A DNA stretch of 64,000 bases from Maledivibacter sp. (GCA_025210375.1 JAOASB010000005.1:61878-125877), one strand, 5' to 3'; positions 54,457 to 63,862 are shown, counted from the stretch's first letter. Numbers and translations: made by a program. Notes: a model not told the origin generated them from the letters alone.

Positions 54457-55347
54457 TTGAAGGGTAAATCAAGTAAAGGTGGTTTAATATTAATCTGTAT
54501 AGGTGTCTTTTGGCTGCTGAGTAGCTTTGGAGTTATTAACTGGTCCCTTTTTGATGTGATGTTTAAACTATGGCCATTGATGCTCATAGTAATAGGTATA
54601 AATATGGTATCTAGGTCTAAAAATTATATTAAGTATATAACATGGGGTATATTCATAGTAACGGTAATTTTATTTGGCTTTTATGGCGAATATGGATATA
54701 AAAATGATGCAAGTTTTAATATAGATTCAAATTTTGTCCAAGAAAACATTCCAGAAACTACTGCCGGGAAACTAAGGCTCCAATTAGGGGGAGGAAATCT
54801 AAGAATAAATTCAATAGCTGATAAGCTTATAATAGCAAAAGTACCTGATTCAAAGGTGAAAAAAGATATTAAATTTATTGGTAGTGACAAGTCTAAAGTA
54901 GATATAAATATTGAACAGAAAACGGATATTATCAATTTAAATAAAAAGAAAACCTATGATTATGGTTTTGATTTAAATAGTAATGTTTTATGGGATATAG
55001 ATATAGATACAGGTGCCATAAATGGTACCCTAGATTTTAGCGATTTAAAGGTATCAAAGCTGGATATAGATATGGGAGTATCAAATCTTAAATTAATATT
55101 TGGAGATAACCAAAGTAATACAAAGGTTGACATTGATGGTGGAATATCAAATCTAGATATGACTATACCAGAGAATGTGGGAGTACGAGTTGATTTTGAT
55201 GGAGGCATAAAAAATACTAATATTGGGGGATTAGGCTGGAGAAAAACAGGAGATTATTATGTATCCCCAAATTATGATGAAGCTGAAAAGAAGCTTGAAC
55301 TTGATGTGGATATAGGAATTGGAAAATTTTACGTTAAAACAAAGTAA
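54457..55347 (+). CDS. LiaF-like membrane protein
   Basis: A 296-aa protein: DUF5668-type helices (GGLILICIGVFWLLSSFG, LWPLMLIVIGINMV) and a C-terminal beta-repeat domain (residues about 110-296) with repeated LDIDMGVSNLKL / VDIDGGISNLDM / VDFDGGIKNTNI motifs, like the C-terminal domain of LiaF and YvlB proteins. The TTG start at 54457 follows GGGAGG. With the PspC protein it likely forms an envelope-stress module; no LiaRS pair is adjacent. Confidence 0.87.
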   Translation: MKGKSSKGGLILICIGVFWLLSSFGVINWSLFDVMFKLWPLMLIVIGINMVSRSKNYIKYITWGIFIVTVILFGFYGEYGYKNDASFNIDSNFVQENIPETTAGKLRLQLGGGNLRINSIADKLIIAKVPDSKVKKDIKFIGSDKSKVDINIEQKTDIINLNKKKTYDYGFDLNSNVLWDIDIDTGAINGTLDFSDLKVSKLDIDMGVSNLKLIFGDNQSNTKVDIDGGISNLDMTIPENVGVRVDFDGGIKNTNIGGLGWRKTGDYYVSPNYDEAEKKLELDVDIGIGKFYVKTK

Positions 55348-55540
55348 AGGCAAAAGGTGTTTGCCACAGGCTGCCTAAAAACCCGAATTTCTTCGTTGTT
55401 GCTTCAACCAAGAACCCTTACGTATGTCTGTATACGCTATGGCCTCTCGGTTTCAGCACGCCTCGAACTTCGGATTGTTAGGCAGCCTGCCATCTTGTTG
55501 ACTTTGTCAACAATCTGAGGTAAAAGGTGTTTGCCTTTTA
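55346..55540 (-). mobile_element. Hairpin-duplicating RNA element, copy C (in a terminator)
   Basis: The uninterrupted terminator would be AAAGGCAAA, AGGTG loop, TTTGCCTTTTATTTTTTT. It is now split by a 153-bp insert (55366-55518), with 17 bp of the hairpin present on both sides (55349-55365 and 55519-55535, one mismatch). The insert is about 95 percent like copy A by eye. The right terminator copy is complete apart from a G-U change and keeps the T-run. Confidence 0.88.
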
Positions 55541-55667
55541 TTTTTTTATAAGCAAAAACGATTGGAATTATGTGTGTTAATAAAGTAAAATATAGAGTAT
55601 GTGTTATTTTATAAGCAAACAATATAAATTATAAATTCAAAAGGTGGTGATTAAAGTCTGGTTAATA

Positions 55668-55809
55668 GAGCAAATCCCATAATTACTTTCTTGAAAAAAT
55701 AACTACTACATATAGGTCAAAAAGCTGCAAAGCTATATCTAAAAATAGTTAAATTAAGTATGATATCCCTATATGCAACTTAGACAAGTTAGAATTATGA
55801 AATTTTCTC
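55668..55809 (+). repeat. MITE-like repeat, copy 8 (diverged)
   Basis: A 142-bp copy with altered left end (GAGCAAATCCCATAATTACT) and right end TTATGAAATTTTCTC; flanks AATA and AATC. It ends 23 bp before the speE start. The stretch 55541-55667 before it is A/T-rich without other signals. Confidence 0.75.
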
Positions 55810-55832
55810 AATCAATAATCGGATGAATCATT

Positions 55833-56687
55833 ATGGAAGATTTTTTTAAACAAATTAATGGAGAAACTTGGTTGGTAGAGGATGAAAGAGATAATATGAA
55901 ATTGTATTATAGACTCAAGGATATAATTTCTTCAAAAAAATCTCCTTTCCAGCAGGTAAATATAGTTGATTCCTATGATTTTGGTCGTTGCTTAGTTTTA
56001 GATGGCGTTATTCAGACCACGGAATTGGATGGATACATATATAATGAGATGATTGCACATATTCCCGTAGTTACCCATGAAGATCCTAAGAATGTATTAG
56101 TAATAGGTGGAGGAGATTGCGGAGTAGTTAATGAGTTAATCAAGTATAGAAGCATTAATAGTATAGATATGGCCGAAATAGATGAGTTAGTAGTTAAAGA
56201 ATGTATTGAACATCTACCTTCTATTTCCGGTGATTGTGCAAAGGATAAAAGGGTTAATTTTGTATTTGATGATGGAATCAAATTTATCAAAGATAAAAAT
56301 AAAACCTATGACATAGCAATAGTAGATTCTTCAGATCCCGTTGGGCCAGCCGAGATTCTTTTTTCAGAAGATTTTTATGTTAACTTGAAAAATTCTCTAA
56401 AGGATGATGGCATAATGGTATGTCAGAGTCAATCTCCGATTTTTCATAGGGATGTATTAAAAAAGACTAGGGATATTTTGAAAAAGCATTTTCCCATAGT
56501 AAGAACTTATAAGGCAGTTGTACCAAGTTATCCAGGGGGTATGTGGAGTTTTACCCTTGCATCATTTAAGGATGATCCATTAAATGCAGATAAGGATAAA
56601 CTTGCTAAAGATACCAAATATATAAATTCTGAAGTGCTTAGGTCTTGTTTTAGTCTTCCAAAATTTATGCAGGAAAATTTTAAATAG
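55833..56687 (+). CDS. speE: Polyamine aminopropyltransferase (spermidine synthase)
   Basis: A 284-aa enzyme transferring aminopropyl from decarboxylated SAM to putrescine. It has YGRCLVLDGVIQTTELD-like (here FGRCLVLDGVIQTTELDG), the SAM loop VIGGGDCGVVNEL, DIAIVDSSDPVGPAEILF and PSYPGGMWSF. The loop has Cys where Gly is usual (GGGDCG). No speD or speA gene is adjacent. The ribosome binding site before ATG 55833 is weak (CGGATGA) and a MITE ends just upstream, so expression may have been altered. Confidence 0.93.
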   Translation: MEDFFKQINGETWLVEDERDNMKLYYRLKDIISSKKSPFQQVNIVDSYDFGRCLVLDGVIQTTELDGYIYNEMIAHIPVVTHEDPKNVLVIGGGDCGVVNELIKYRSINSIDMAEIDELVVKECIEHLPSISGDCAKDKRVNFVFDDGIKFIKDKNKTYDIAIVDSSDPVGPAEILFSEDFYVNLKNSLKDDGIMVCQSQSPIFHRDVLKKTRDILKKHFPIVRTYKAVVPSYPGGMWSFTLASFKDDPLNADKDKLAKDTKYINSEVLRSCFSLPKFMQENFK

Positions 56688-56703
56688 TATTATTGTTTTC
56701 TAT

Positions 56704-56910
56704 AATGACAGAGTGATTTTAACCCAGATTATTCATGGAGAGTTTAAAAATATGCGAGTAGTTTTGATTTCTAAGGCGTTTATTAAATTTGAAGGCATAC
56801 CTAGACGGTACGTCAAGAATTTGATGAATGACTTAGAAACAAAAGGACGAAGTAGAATTTTAAATTTTCTATGAATAATCTGGGTTTATTATACTCTGTC
56901 ATTTTTTTAG
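56704..56910 (+). mobile_element. Deleted insertion-sequence remnant inside the speE terminator
   Basis: Terminator arms AATGACAGAGT (56704-56714) and ACTCTGTCATT (56893-56903, then T-run) are separated by a 166-bp insert with inverted ends AACCCAGATTATTCAT (56721-56736, 56871-56886). Between them a 38-codon open stretch (56758-56874: VVLISKAFIKFEGIPRRYVK...RILNFL) runs to a stop just inside the right end, as expected for the 3' end of a transposase gene. The ends resemble those I recall from IS1380-like elements; this is not certain. Confidence 0.65.
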
Positions 56911-57010
56911 CTTGTTATAGGTATTAAATAAAATATTTTAGTAATTTGTGGTATAACATGTAGTAATTTCGCATATAATCCTAAAGTAGATTGTATATGG
57001 AGGTAGAAAA

Positions 57011-57157
57011 ATGTATGAAGAATTAGTAGAAATCGTGGAAAACTTTATAAAGCTTTGTGATGAATTGCTTGAAAGCGGAAAAATAGACACTAAGCTATAT
57101 GATGAATTAACAAGAAATAAATTAGAATTTCTAAATAATGTTGAAAGAGTAGGTTAA
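57011..57157 (+). CDS. 48-aa helical protein, paralogue of 23927-24094
   Basis: MYEELVEIVENFIKLCDELL..., ending NNVERVG; GGAGG 10 nt before the ATG. VENFIKLCDELLESGKIDTKLY and RNKLEFL align with the 55-aa protein at 23927. Soluble and helical, no known family. An unlinked second copy argues that both are real genes. Confidence 0.7.
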   Translation: MYEELVEIVENFIKLCDELLESGKIDTKLYDELTRNKLEFLNNVERVG

Positions 57158-57181
57158 AATACTTACTCTTTTTTTATAACT

Positions 57182-57340
57182 GAGCAAATTGCATAATTAC
57201 CTTCTACAAAAACTATCTACCATATGTAGTTCTAAAATCCCAATAGCTATACCATCAAATATGCTTATATCTTAAGCAATTAAATATAGGATGATATTCG
57301 CATATGCAATTCTGCCAAGTCAGAGTTATGCAATTTTCTC
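57182..57340 (+). repeat. MITE-like repeat, copy 9
   Basis: A full-length 159-bp copy with perfect 4-bp duplications AACT (57178-57181 and 57341-57344). Confidence 0.88.
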
Positions 57341-57439
57341 AACTATGAAAGCTATAGGAATTTAAGTAGGAGCTGTAAGATATACTATATAAACCCTATA
57401 TGAATAAGGAAATTACAATGAATCAGTTTAGGCACATTC

Positions 57440-57501
57440 AAATAAACTAGTCATTTTACTCGTCCCTTTGATGATATAGTAATCTGGCTAGTTTATTTTT
57501 T
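57440..57501 (+). terminator. Terminator-like long-loop hairpin
   Basis: A perfect 11-bp stem (AAATAAACTAG and complement) with a 37-nt loop, followed by TTTG. The stretch 57345-57625 otherwise shows only promoter-like A/T-rich DNA. Confidence 0.6.
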
Positions 57502-57625
57502 GTATACCTCAATACTTTATATATATAGCAAAATTTTACAATGAATAAGCTTTTATTTAAAGAGAAGAATATTATATATATACGATTCATAGACATTTTA
57601 GTAAAGACATTTTGGAGGGATTTGA

Positions 57626-57979
57626 ATGTCTAATTATAGTTACGATATAAAAATTGATAAAGATTGCTGTAAATCCGGTTACATAAGAGGCGAAATAGAA
57701 AACTATGCATGGTTTGCATTGGTTCATAGGGATGCTGTGGAAAAGGGAATTGATCCTAATGATTTAACCGCGGGGACCGGAAGAATAACAAGATTATGCT
57801 TATATAAGGATCAGACAGATTTTCTTGGCAATCCATATATGCCTTCTTTAAGTGTAAAAAGATATATTTTTGCAAATTATCATAGGGATTGGAGTGTATT
57901 TAACAAAAACTATTATGATATGGTTAAAGAATTGATAACATATTTAGAAAGAAGGTATTCATTTAAATTAGTTAAGTAA
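57626..57979 (+). CDS. 117-aa hypothetical protein
   Basis: MSNYSYDIKIDKDCCKSGYIRGE... a small soluble protein with mixed strands and helices, containing YAWFALVHRDAVEKGID and TGRITRLCLYKD. I do not recognise the family with confidence. ATG after GGAGGG. Its stop codon TAA spans the junction between host DNA and a MITE copy (57977-57979). Confidence 0.65.
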   Translation: MSNYSYDIKIDKDCCKSGYIRGEIENYAWFALVHRDAVEKGIDPNDLTAGTGRITRLCLYKDQTDFLGNPYMPSLSVKRYIFANYHRDWSVFNKNYYDMVKELITYLERRYSFKLVK

Positions 57980-58095
57980 GCAAATTGCATAATTACCTTT
58001 CATGAAAACCATCTACTATATATTTTTTTAGAATCTACGAAGACATACCACATGTATTATGCAATTTTGCCAAGTTAGAATTGTGTAATTTTCAG
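57978..58095 (+). repeat. MITE-like repeat, copy 10
   Basis: A 118-bp copy starting AAGCAAATTGCATAATTACC, internally shortened, with 4-bp duplications AAGT (57974-57977 and 58096-58099). Confidence 0.78.
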
Positions 58096-58250
58096 AAGTA
58101 AGCAAATCTCAAATAAAGGAAACCATTAATAGTTGATGATATGATATGTACATTAGAAGACTTATAACATATAATAGTAGTAGGAAAAATATTGAAATTC
58201 ATCAAAAAAGCATGTAAAATAATGGTGAAAATAATATTGAGGAGAAGAAT

Positions 58251-58778
58251 ATGAATCTGCCTAATTTTTTAACTACAATAAGATTTCTATTGGTACCTTT
58301 ATTTGTGTATGTCTTTTTTCACGAAGGTCAAAGTAATGTTCTGTATGCAACATATATTTTTATTTTAGCCGGAGTTACAGATGTTTTAGATGGATATTTA
58401 GCTAGGAAGTATGATCTAATCACAAAATGGGGGCAAGCCATGGATCCTCTAGCGGATAAATTAATGCTTCTTACTGTGCTGATATGCTTTACAATTAAGG
58501 GATATCTACCTATTTGGGTGATTACTATTGTTGGGCTTAAAGAGATTTTAATGATTATTGGAGGACTTTTTCTTTACTACAGAAAGGATAAGGTTGTTAT
58601 TCCAGCAAATAAATTTGGGAAAATGGCTACAGTAGTTTTTTATATAGCTATCCTATATATGGCCTTTAAGCTACCATATAGTATAGTGTTAATATATTTT
58701 GCAATAATATTTGCCCTATTTGCTTTGATTAAATATTTCCAAAACTTTAGAGAATTGCATAAAAAATCTTCTGATTAG
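58251..58778 (+). CDS. pgsA: CDP-diacylglycerol-glycerol-3-phosphate 3-phosphatidyltransferase
   Basis: A 175-aa membrane enzyme with about five predicted helices making phosphatidylglycerol phosphate. The CDP-alcohol phosphotransferase motif D-xx-DG-xx-AR-x8-G-xxx-D-xxx-D is complete (DVLDGYLARKYD then GQAMDPLADK). ATG after GAGGAG. Followed by the T-box region of valS. Confidence 0.94.
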   Translation: MNLPNFLTTIRFLLVPLFVYVFFHEGQSNVLYATYIFILAGVTDVLDGYLARKYDLITKWGQAMDPLADKLMLLTVLICFTIKGYLPIWVITIVGLKEILMIIGGLFLYYRKDKVVIPANKFGKMATVVFYIAILYMAFKLPYSIVLIYFAIIFALFALIKYFQNFRELHKKSSD

Positions 58779-58880
58779 GATAAATGGGGAAATATGAATA
58801 TTATTAAGATGAATGGGATGGTTCTAGGCATTTTGGACTTGTATAAGTTAAAGTCTATACTAAAATCCCTATAGTTGTTC

Positions 58881-58909
58881 TTGACTTTTATTGATTATGT
58901 ATGTATAAT
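58881..58909 (+). promoter_or_regulatory. Promoter of the T-box leader
   Basis: TTGACT (58881-58886), 17 nt, TATAAT (58904-58909), about 20 bp before the T-box leader. Confidence 0.8.
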
Positions 58910-58929
58910 AATTACAAAAAATATTGAAA

Positions 58930-59172
58930 ATCAGTGAAGAAGAGGAGTAGGAAAACAAGACATCTAGAGATGGAAACCCTTAGGCTGGAAGGTTCCCTAT
59001 GATCATTGTTTCTGAAGGTAGCTTCTGAGATGCTAATTTGAAAGCTTACGTAAGTAGATTTGGTCGGGTTATTCCGTTAAAGATTTTTGAGTGTTAGTTT
59101 TTAAATGCTAAAAATAGGGTGGTACCGCGAACTAGGTCTTTTCGTCCCTTTAAGGACGAAGGGGCTTTTTTT
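58930..59172 (+). promoter_or_regulatory. T-box riboswitch (valine)
   Basis: Stem I begins with AGAGGAGTAGG and contains the AGUA of the specifier loop. GAAGGTAGC at 59013-59021 holds the likely valine specifier GUA. The anti-terminator motif AGGGTGGTACCGCG is at 59116-59129, and the terminator (TTCGTCC...GGACGAA, then T-run) ends near 59172. Uncharged tRNA-Val would favour read-through to the GNAT and valS genes. Specifier choice is tentative. Confidence 0.9.
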
Positions 59173-59197
59173 ATTTTCCTTAACAATTAAAACTTCT

Positions 59198-59236
59198 AGG
59201 ACAGTTGCAAGATCCAAGTTGCAACTTGCAATCTGG
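59198..59236 (+). repeat. TTGCAA-rich inverted repeats
   Basis: Between the T-box terminator and the GNAT gene, GTTGCAA and TTGCAAC pair around a short loop, followed by another TTGCAA and a GGAAC. Looks like simple-repeat-derived sequence; function unknown. Confidence 0.4.
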
Positions 59237-59267
59237 AACTTAGAACTAAAACAGGGGGTGTGTATAG

Positions 59268-59780
59268 ATGGATATTACTATTAGGGCTGTAAAAATGAGT
59301 GATGCTACTGATTTGAATGAGATGAGAGTTCAAGATGGAGTAAGAGAAAATACTTTAGGTCTTTTTAGTGAAACAGTCATGAACAGCGAGAATTTTTTGA
59401 AAAGTCTTGATGGGGCTTCTCACTTATTGGTGGCAGAGGTTCAAGGGAAGGTAGTAGGTGTTGCTGGACTTAATGTAATGAAGAATCCTAGAAAGAGACA
59501 TTCATCTAGTCTTGCAATTAGCATAAGAAAGGAATATCAAGGACAAGGTATTGGAAGAAAGCTAATGGAAAGCTTGCTGGATTTATCAGATAATTGGTTA
59601 ATGCTAATTAGGGTGGAATTAGGAGTATTAGAGGGTAATGACAGGGCTATGAATTTATACAAATCCCTTGGCTTTGAAGTAGAAGGAAAGAAGAAATATG
59701 CTACAGTTCGAGATGGCAAATATGTGGATGAGTATCTAATGGCAAGATATAATATACCAAAGCAATTCAAACAAAAATAG
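59268..59780 (+). CDS. GNAT-family N-acetyltransferase
   Basis: A 170-aa acyl-CoA-dependent acetyltransferase with the acetyl-CoA loop KEYQGQGIGRKLMESLLD and the C-terminal NDRAMNLYKSLGFEVEGKKKYA. Closest in style to RimI/SpeG-like or PhnO-like small-molecule acetylases; substrate unknown. It starts ATG after GGGGGTG and lies between the T-box and valS, so it is co-regulated with valine charging. Confidence 0.9.
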   Translation: MDITIRAVKMSDATDLNEMRVQDGVRENTLGLFSETVMNSENFLKSLDGASHLLVAEVQGKVVGVAGLNVMKNPRKRHSSSLAISIRKEYQGQGIGRKLMESLLDLSDNWLMLIRVELGVLEGNDRAMNLYKSLGFEVEGKKKYATVRDGKYVDEYLMARYNIPKQFKQK

Positions 59781-59799
59781 AATATGAGGAGTTGGTATT

Positions 59800-62454
59800 A
59801 TGACAAAAGAAAATTTAGCAACAAAATATAATCCTAAGGAATTTGAAGATAAAATATACAATACGTGGATGGAGAATAATCTATTTAGACCTGAAATTGA
59901 TTCGAAGAAGGAGCCATATACTATAGTATTGCCTCCACCAAATATTACAGGTCAGCTTCACATGGGTCATGCTTTGGACCATACATTACAGGATGTACTT
60001 ATTAGATGGAAAAGAATGCAGGGCTATGCTACGCTATGGCTTCCAGGAACAGACCATGCAAGTATAGCTACTGAGGTAAAGGTTGTTGAAAAGATATATA
60101 AAGAAGAAGGCAAAACTAAGGAAGAAATAGGAAGAGATGAGTTTTTAAGAAGAGCTTGGGACTGGAAAGAGGAATATGGCAACAGAATAGTTGAGCAAAT
60201 GAAGAAGCTTGGAAACTCATGCGACTGGTCCCGTGAGAGATTTACCATGGATGAGGGCTGTAATAAGGCAGTAACTGAGGTTTTCGTTAAATTATACGAA
60301 AAGGGTTATATTTACAGGGGTAATAGACTTATAAACTGGTGTCCTGACTGTAGAACTACACTGTCTGATGCTGAAGTTGAGCATGATGAGAAGCAAGGTT
60401 TTTTCTGGCATGTTAACTATCCTGTAAAGGACAGCGATGAATATATAGAAATTGCTACTACTAGACCAGAAACAATGCTTGGAGATACAGCTGTGGCTGT
60501 TCATCCTGAAGATGATAGATATAAGCATCTAATCGGAAAAACTCTTATATTACCTATAGTGAATAGAGAAATCCCTGTGATAGCCGATGAGTATGTTGAG
60601 ATGGATTTTGGAACTGGAGCTGTTAAAATAACTCCTGCCCATGACCCCAATGATTTTGAGGTAGGTAATAGACATGATCTTCCACAAATCAATGTAATGA
60701 ATGAAGATGCAACCATGAATGAAAATGCTGGAAAGTATGAAGGCATGGACAGATATGAGTGCAGAAAAGCCCTTGTAAAGGACTTAGAGGAGCAAGGCTA
60801 TCTAGTTAAAATTAAGGAGCATGATCATAACGTTGGGGCATGTTATAGATGTAACACTGTAGTTGAGCCTATGCTTTCAGATCAATGGTTTGTTAAGATG
60901 GAGGAGTTAGCTAAGCCAGCTATTGAAGCTATTAGCAAATCGGATCTTAAATTTGTACCAGAAAGATTTAGCAAGACGTATCTTCACTGGTTAGAAAATA
61001 TAAGGGACTGGTGTATATCAAGACAGCTATGGTGGGGACATAGAATACCTGCTTATTACTGTGACGATTGTGGCGAAATAATTGTTAGCAAGGATAAGCC
61101 TAATAATTGTACAAAATGTGATTCATCTAAGCTTAGACAAGATGAGGATGTATTGGATACTTGGTTTAGTTCAGCATTATGGCCGTTTTCAACATTGGGG
61201 TGGCCAGAAGAAACAGAGGATTTGAAGTATTTCTATCCAACAAACGTTTTGGTGACTGGATACGATATCATATTCTTCTGGGTTGTTAGAATGGTATTTT
61301 CAGCTTTAGAGCAAATGGAGAATGTTCCATTCGACAATGTATTTGTACATGGTTTAGTTAGAGACTCTCAAGGAAGAAAGATGAGTAAATCCTTAGGAAA
61401 TGGTGTAGATCCATTGGAAGTAATAGATTCATATGGTGCCGATGCATTAAGGTTTATGCTTGCAACGGGTAATAGCCCAGGTAATGACATGAGATTTTAT
61501 ATGGAAAGGGTAGAAAGTTGTAGAAACTTTGCCAATAAGCTTTGGAATGCATCCAGATTTGTATTAATGAACCTGGACTCAGAAGAATTAAATAAGGAAT
61601 ATGAAAGAAAATTAACACTTTCTGATAAATGGATATTATCAAGGGTAAACACAGTTGCAGACGAGGTGACGAAAAACTTAGAAAAATTTGAACTTGGAAT
61701 AGCAGCCAGCAAGCTTTATGATTTTATATGGAGTGAATATTGTGATTGGTATATAGAACTAGTTAAACCTAGACTGTATGGTGATGATTTTAATTCAAAG
61801 CGTACTGCACAGGATGTACTGCTTGAGGTATTAGAAAATCTATTAAAGCTACTTCATCCATTTATGCCCTTTATAACTGAGGAGATATGGGGCCATTTAC
61901 CAAACAGCAAAGATTATGTGATAGTATCCGATTGGCCTAAGGCAGATCAAGGGAAAATAAAACCAGAAGAAGAAAAGAAAATGCAGCTGATAATGGATGC
62001 AATCAAAAATATTAGAAATATTAGAGCGGAAATGAATGTTGTACCATCTAGAAAGGCAAAAGTGATCGTAGTAGCTAATGAAAGTATCTATAAAATCATT
62101 GAAGAAAACAAGAGTTATCTAATAACCTTAGCAAGTGCTTCGGAAGTAGTAATTAAGATGGAAAAATCAGATATTCCTGAGGATTCAGTATCAACGGTTA
62201 TTGATGGAGCAGAAATATTTATCCCCCTCGACGATCTTGTAGATTTTGAAAAAGAACTTGATAGATTAGAAAAGGAAAAAACTAAACTTGAAAAAGAGTT
62301 AGAGAGAGTTAATAAAAAGCTATCTAATCAAGGCTTTGTAAGTAAGGCGCCGGAGAAATTAATACAAGAAGAAAAGCAGAAAAAGGACAAATATCAAGAA
62401 ATGTATGATAAAGTTTTAGAAAGATTAGAGTATACCAAAAATAAGTTGAAGTAG
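59800..62454 (+). CDS. valS: Valyl-tRNA synthetase
   Basis: An 884-aa class I synthetase of normal length. HIGH-type motif HMGH in [16 protein letters not shown], editing domain ([17 protein letters not shown]), a CxxC zinc site ([11 protein letters not shown]...NNCTKCDS), KMSKS in [10 protein letters not shown], anticodon domain and a C-terminal coiled coil (from about residue 815). Controlled by the T-box upstream; ATG after GAGGAG. Confidence 0.97.
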   Translation: MTKENLATKYNPKEFEDKIYNTWMENNLFRPEIDSKKEPYTIVLPPPNITGQLHMGHALDHTLQDVLIRWKRMQGYATLWLPGTDHASIATEVKVVEKIYKEEGKTKEEIGRDEFLRRAWDWKEEYGNRIVEQMKKLGNSCDWSRERFTMDEGCNKAVTEVFVKLYEKGYIYRGNRLINWCPDCRTTLSDAEVEHDEKQGFFWHVNYPVKDSDEYIEIATTRPETMLGDTAVAVHPEDDRYKHLIGKTLILPIVNREIPVIADEYVEMDFGTGAVKITPAHDPNDFEVGNRHDLPQINVMNEDATMNENAGKYEGMDRYECRKALVKDLEEQGYLVKIKEHDHNVGACYRCNTVVEPMLSDQWFVKMEELAKPAIEAISKSDLKFVPERFSKTYLHWLENIRDWCISRQLWWGHRIPAYYCDDCGEIIVSKDKPNNCTKCDSSKLRQDEDVLDTWFSSALWPFSTLGWPEETEDLKYFYPTNVLVTGYDIIFFWVVRMVFSALEQMENVPFDNVFVHGLVRDSQGRKMSKSLGNGVDPLEVIDSYGADALRFMLATGNSPGNDMRFYMERVESCRNFANKLWNASRFVLMNLDSEELNKEYERKLTLSDKWILSRVNTVADEVTKNLEKFELGIAASKLYDFIWSEYCDWYIELVKPRLYGDDFNSKRTAQDVLLEVLENLLKLLHPFMPFITEEIWGHLPNSKDYVIVSDWPKADQGKIKPEEEKKMQLIMDAIKNIRNIRAEMNVVPSRKAKVIVVANESIYKIIEENKSYLITLASASEVVIKMEKSDIPEDSVSTVIDGAEIFIPLDDLVDFEKELDRLEKEKTKLEKELERVNKKLSNQGFVSKAPEKLIQEEKQKKDKYQEMYDKVLERLEYTKNKLK

Positions 62455-62460
62455 ATTCAT

Positions 62461-62481
62461 AGCCGAGCCCATGGCTCGGCT
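62461..62481 (+). terminator. Hairpin after valS
   Basis: AGCCGAGCC, CAT loop, GGCTCGGCT: a strong GC-rich 9-bp stem, followed by only a weak T-rich stretch. It may allow partial read-through to folC. Confidence 0.65.
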
Positions 62482-62552
62482 AGTATTGTTGATGGGGTCA
62501 AAATATGCTAAAGCTTGGCATATTATAGATGATTCAAAGGGGAGGAATGGAT

Positions 62553-63851
62553 TTGAATTATAATGAAGCCTTGGATTATATACATAGTACATATAGATTT
62601 GGGAGCAAGCTTGGGCTTGAAAATATTAGAGACTTACTTGAACATTTGGGTAATCCCCATAATAGCCTTAAGGTTATTCATGTTGCTGGGACAAATGGGA
62701 AAGGATCAACTTCAACATTTATTAACCGGGTGCTTATAGAAGAAGGATATAAGGTAGGTTTGTTTACCTCTCCATATCTTGAAGAATTTACGGAAAGAAT
62801 AAGGATTAATGGTGAGAATATACCTGAGGATGATTTAGCTGAGATCACTGAAATGGTTAAATCGAAAGTAGACATTATGATTAAAGAAGGCAAAAGTCAT
62901 CCCACAGAGTTTGAGATAGTAACGGCAATTGCCATGCTTTACTACAAATTAAAGGAAGTTGATTATGTAGTTTTGGAGGTAGGACTTGGAGGAAGACTTG
63001 ATTCAACAAATGTTATAGAAAATCCATTGGTATCGGTAATAACTCCCATAGCTTTGGATCATATACAGTATTTAGGAGATACCATTGATAAAATAGCCTA
63101 TGAAAAATCAGGGATCATAAAGAACAATAGCTTCGTTGTAGCCCATCCACAGGATAAGGCAGCTATGGATACCATAAGGAATGTTTGTAATGAAAGAAAA
63201 GCTAAGTTATTAGTAGCACCTACCCAAGCCATTAAAATCCATAAATATAATGAATTTGGTATGAAATTTGATTTAGATTTACATGATGAAGGCATTTATG
63301 ATTTAGAAATAGGATTATTAGGGAAATATCAAGCTAATAATGCCGTAGTAGCTTTGACGACTATTAAAGTCTTACAAAAATATCATGACATAAATATATC
63401 TGAAGTCTCAATAAGAAATGGACTTAAAAATACAAAATGGCCTGGTAGACTTGAGGTTATTAAAAAGAATCCTACTGTGATTATTGATGGTGCCCACAAT
63501 ATTCATGGAGCTAAGGCTTTAAAGAGGTCAATAAAGGAGATATTTGATTACGATAGGTTAATAGGAGTTATTGGAGTATTAGGAGATAAGGACGTAGATG
63601 GAATATTAAATGAGATTGTTCCATTATGCGATATAGTTATTATAACAAGACCAAATAACCCAAGGGCAATTTCACTGGATGATCTAAAGGGAAAAATTGA
63701 AGGCTTTGGGAAAGAAGTGCTTATGTATGAAGATATAAGGGAGGCTGTAGATAAATCACTGGAAATATCTATGGAGAAGGACATGGTGGTTTGTTGCGGC
63801 TCGTTATATATGATTGGAGATGTTAGAAGTAAATTAAACCCAGATTATTAA
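62553..63851 (+). CDS. folC: Folylpolyglutamate synthase / dihydrofolate synthase
   Basis: A 432-aa Mur-ligase-like enzyme adding glutamate to folates. It shows MNYNEALDYIHSTYRFGSK, the P-loop HVAGTNGKGSTSTFI, LEVGLGGRLDSTNVI and NPTVIIDGAHNIHGAKAL. I choose TTG 62553 as start since GGAGG lies 7 nt before it; upstream ATGs at 62529 and 62547 lack proper spacing. It follows valS, an order common in Clostridia. Confidence 0.95.
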   Translation: MNYNEALDYIHSTYRFGSKLGLENIRDLLEHLGNPHNSLKVIHVAGTNGKGSTSTFINRVLIEEGYKVGLFTSPYLEEFTERIRINGENIPEDDLAEITEMVKSKVDIMIKEGKSHPTEFEIVTAIAMLYYKLKEVDYVVLEVGLGGRLDSTNVIENPLVSVITPIALDHIQYLGDTIDKIAYEKSGIIKNNSFVVAHPQDKAAMDTIRNVCNERKAKLLVAPTQAIKIHKYNEFGMKFDLDLHDEGIYDLEIGLLGKYQANNAVVALTTIKVLQKYHDINISEVSIRNGLKNTKWPGRLEVIKKNPTVIIDGAHNIHGAKALKRSIKEIFDYDRLIGVIGVLGDKDVDGILNEIVPLCDIVIITRPNNPRAISLDDLKGKIEGFGKEVLMYEDIREAVDKSLEISMEKDMVVCCGSLYMIGDVRSKLNPDY

Positions 63852-63862
63852 TATTATTTAGT

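Noticed and set aside
55437..55622. A minus-strand open frame of 61 codons across RNA-element copy C
   Set aside because: It has no ribosome binding site, runs through the element and terminator, and the corresponding stretch is not kept open in copies A and B. The element is structured non-coding sequence.
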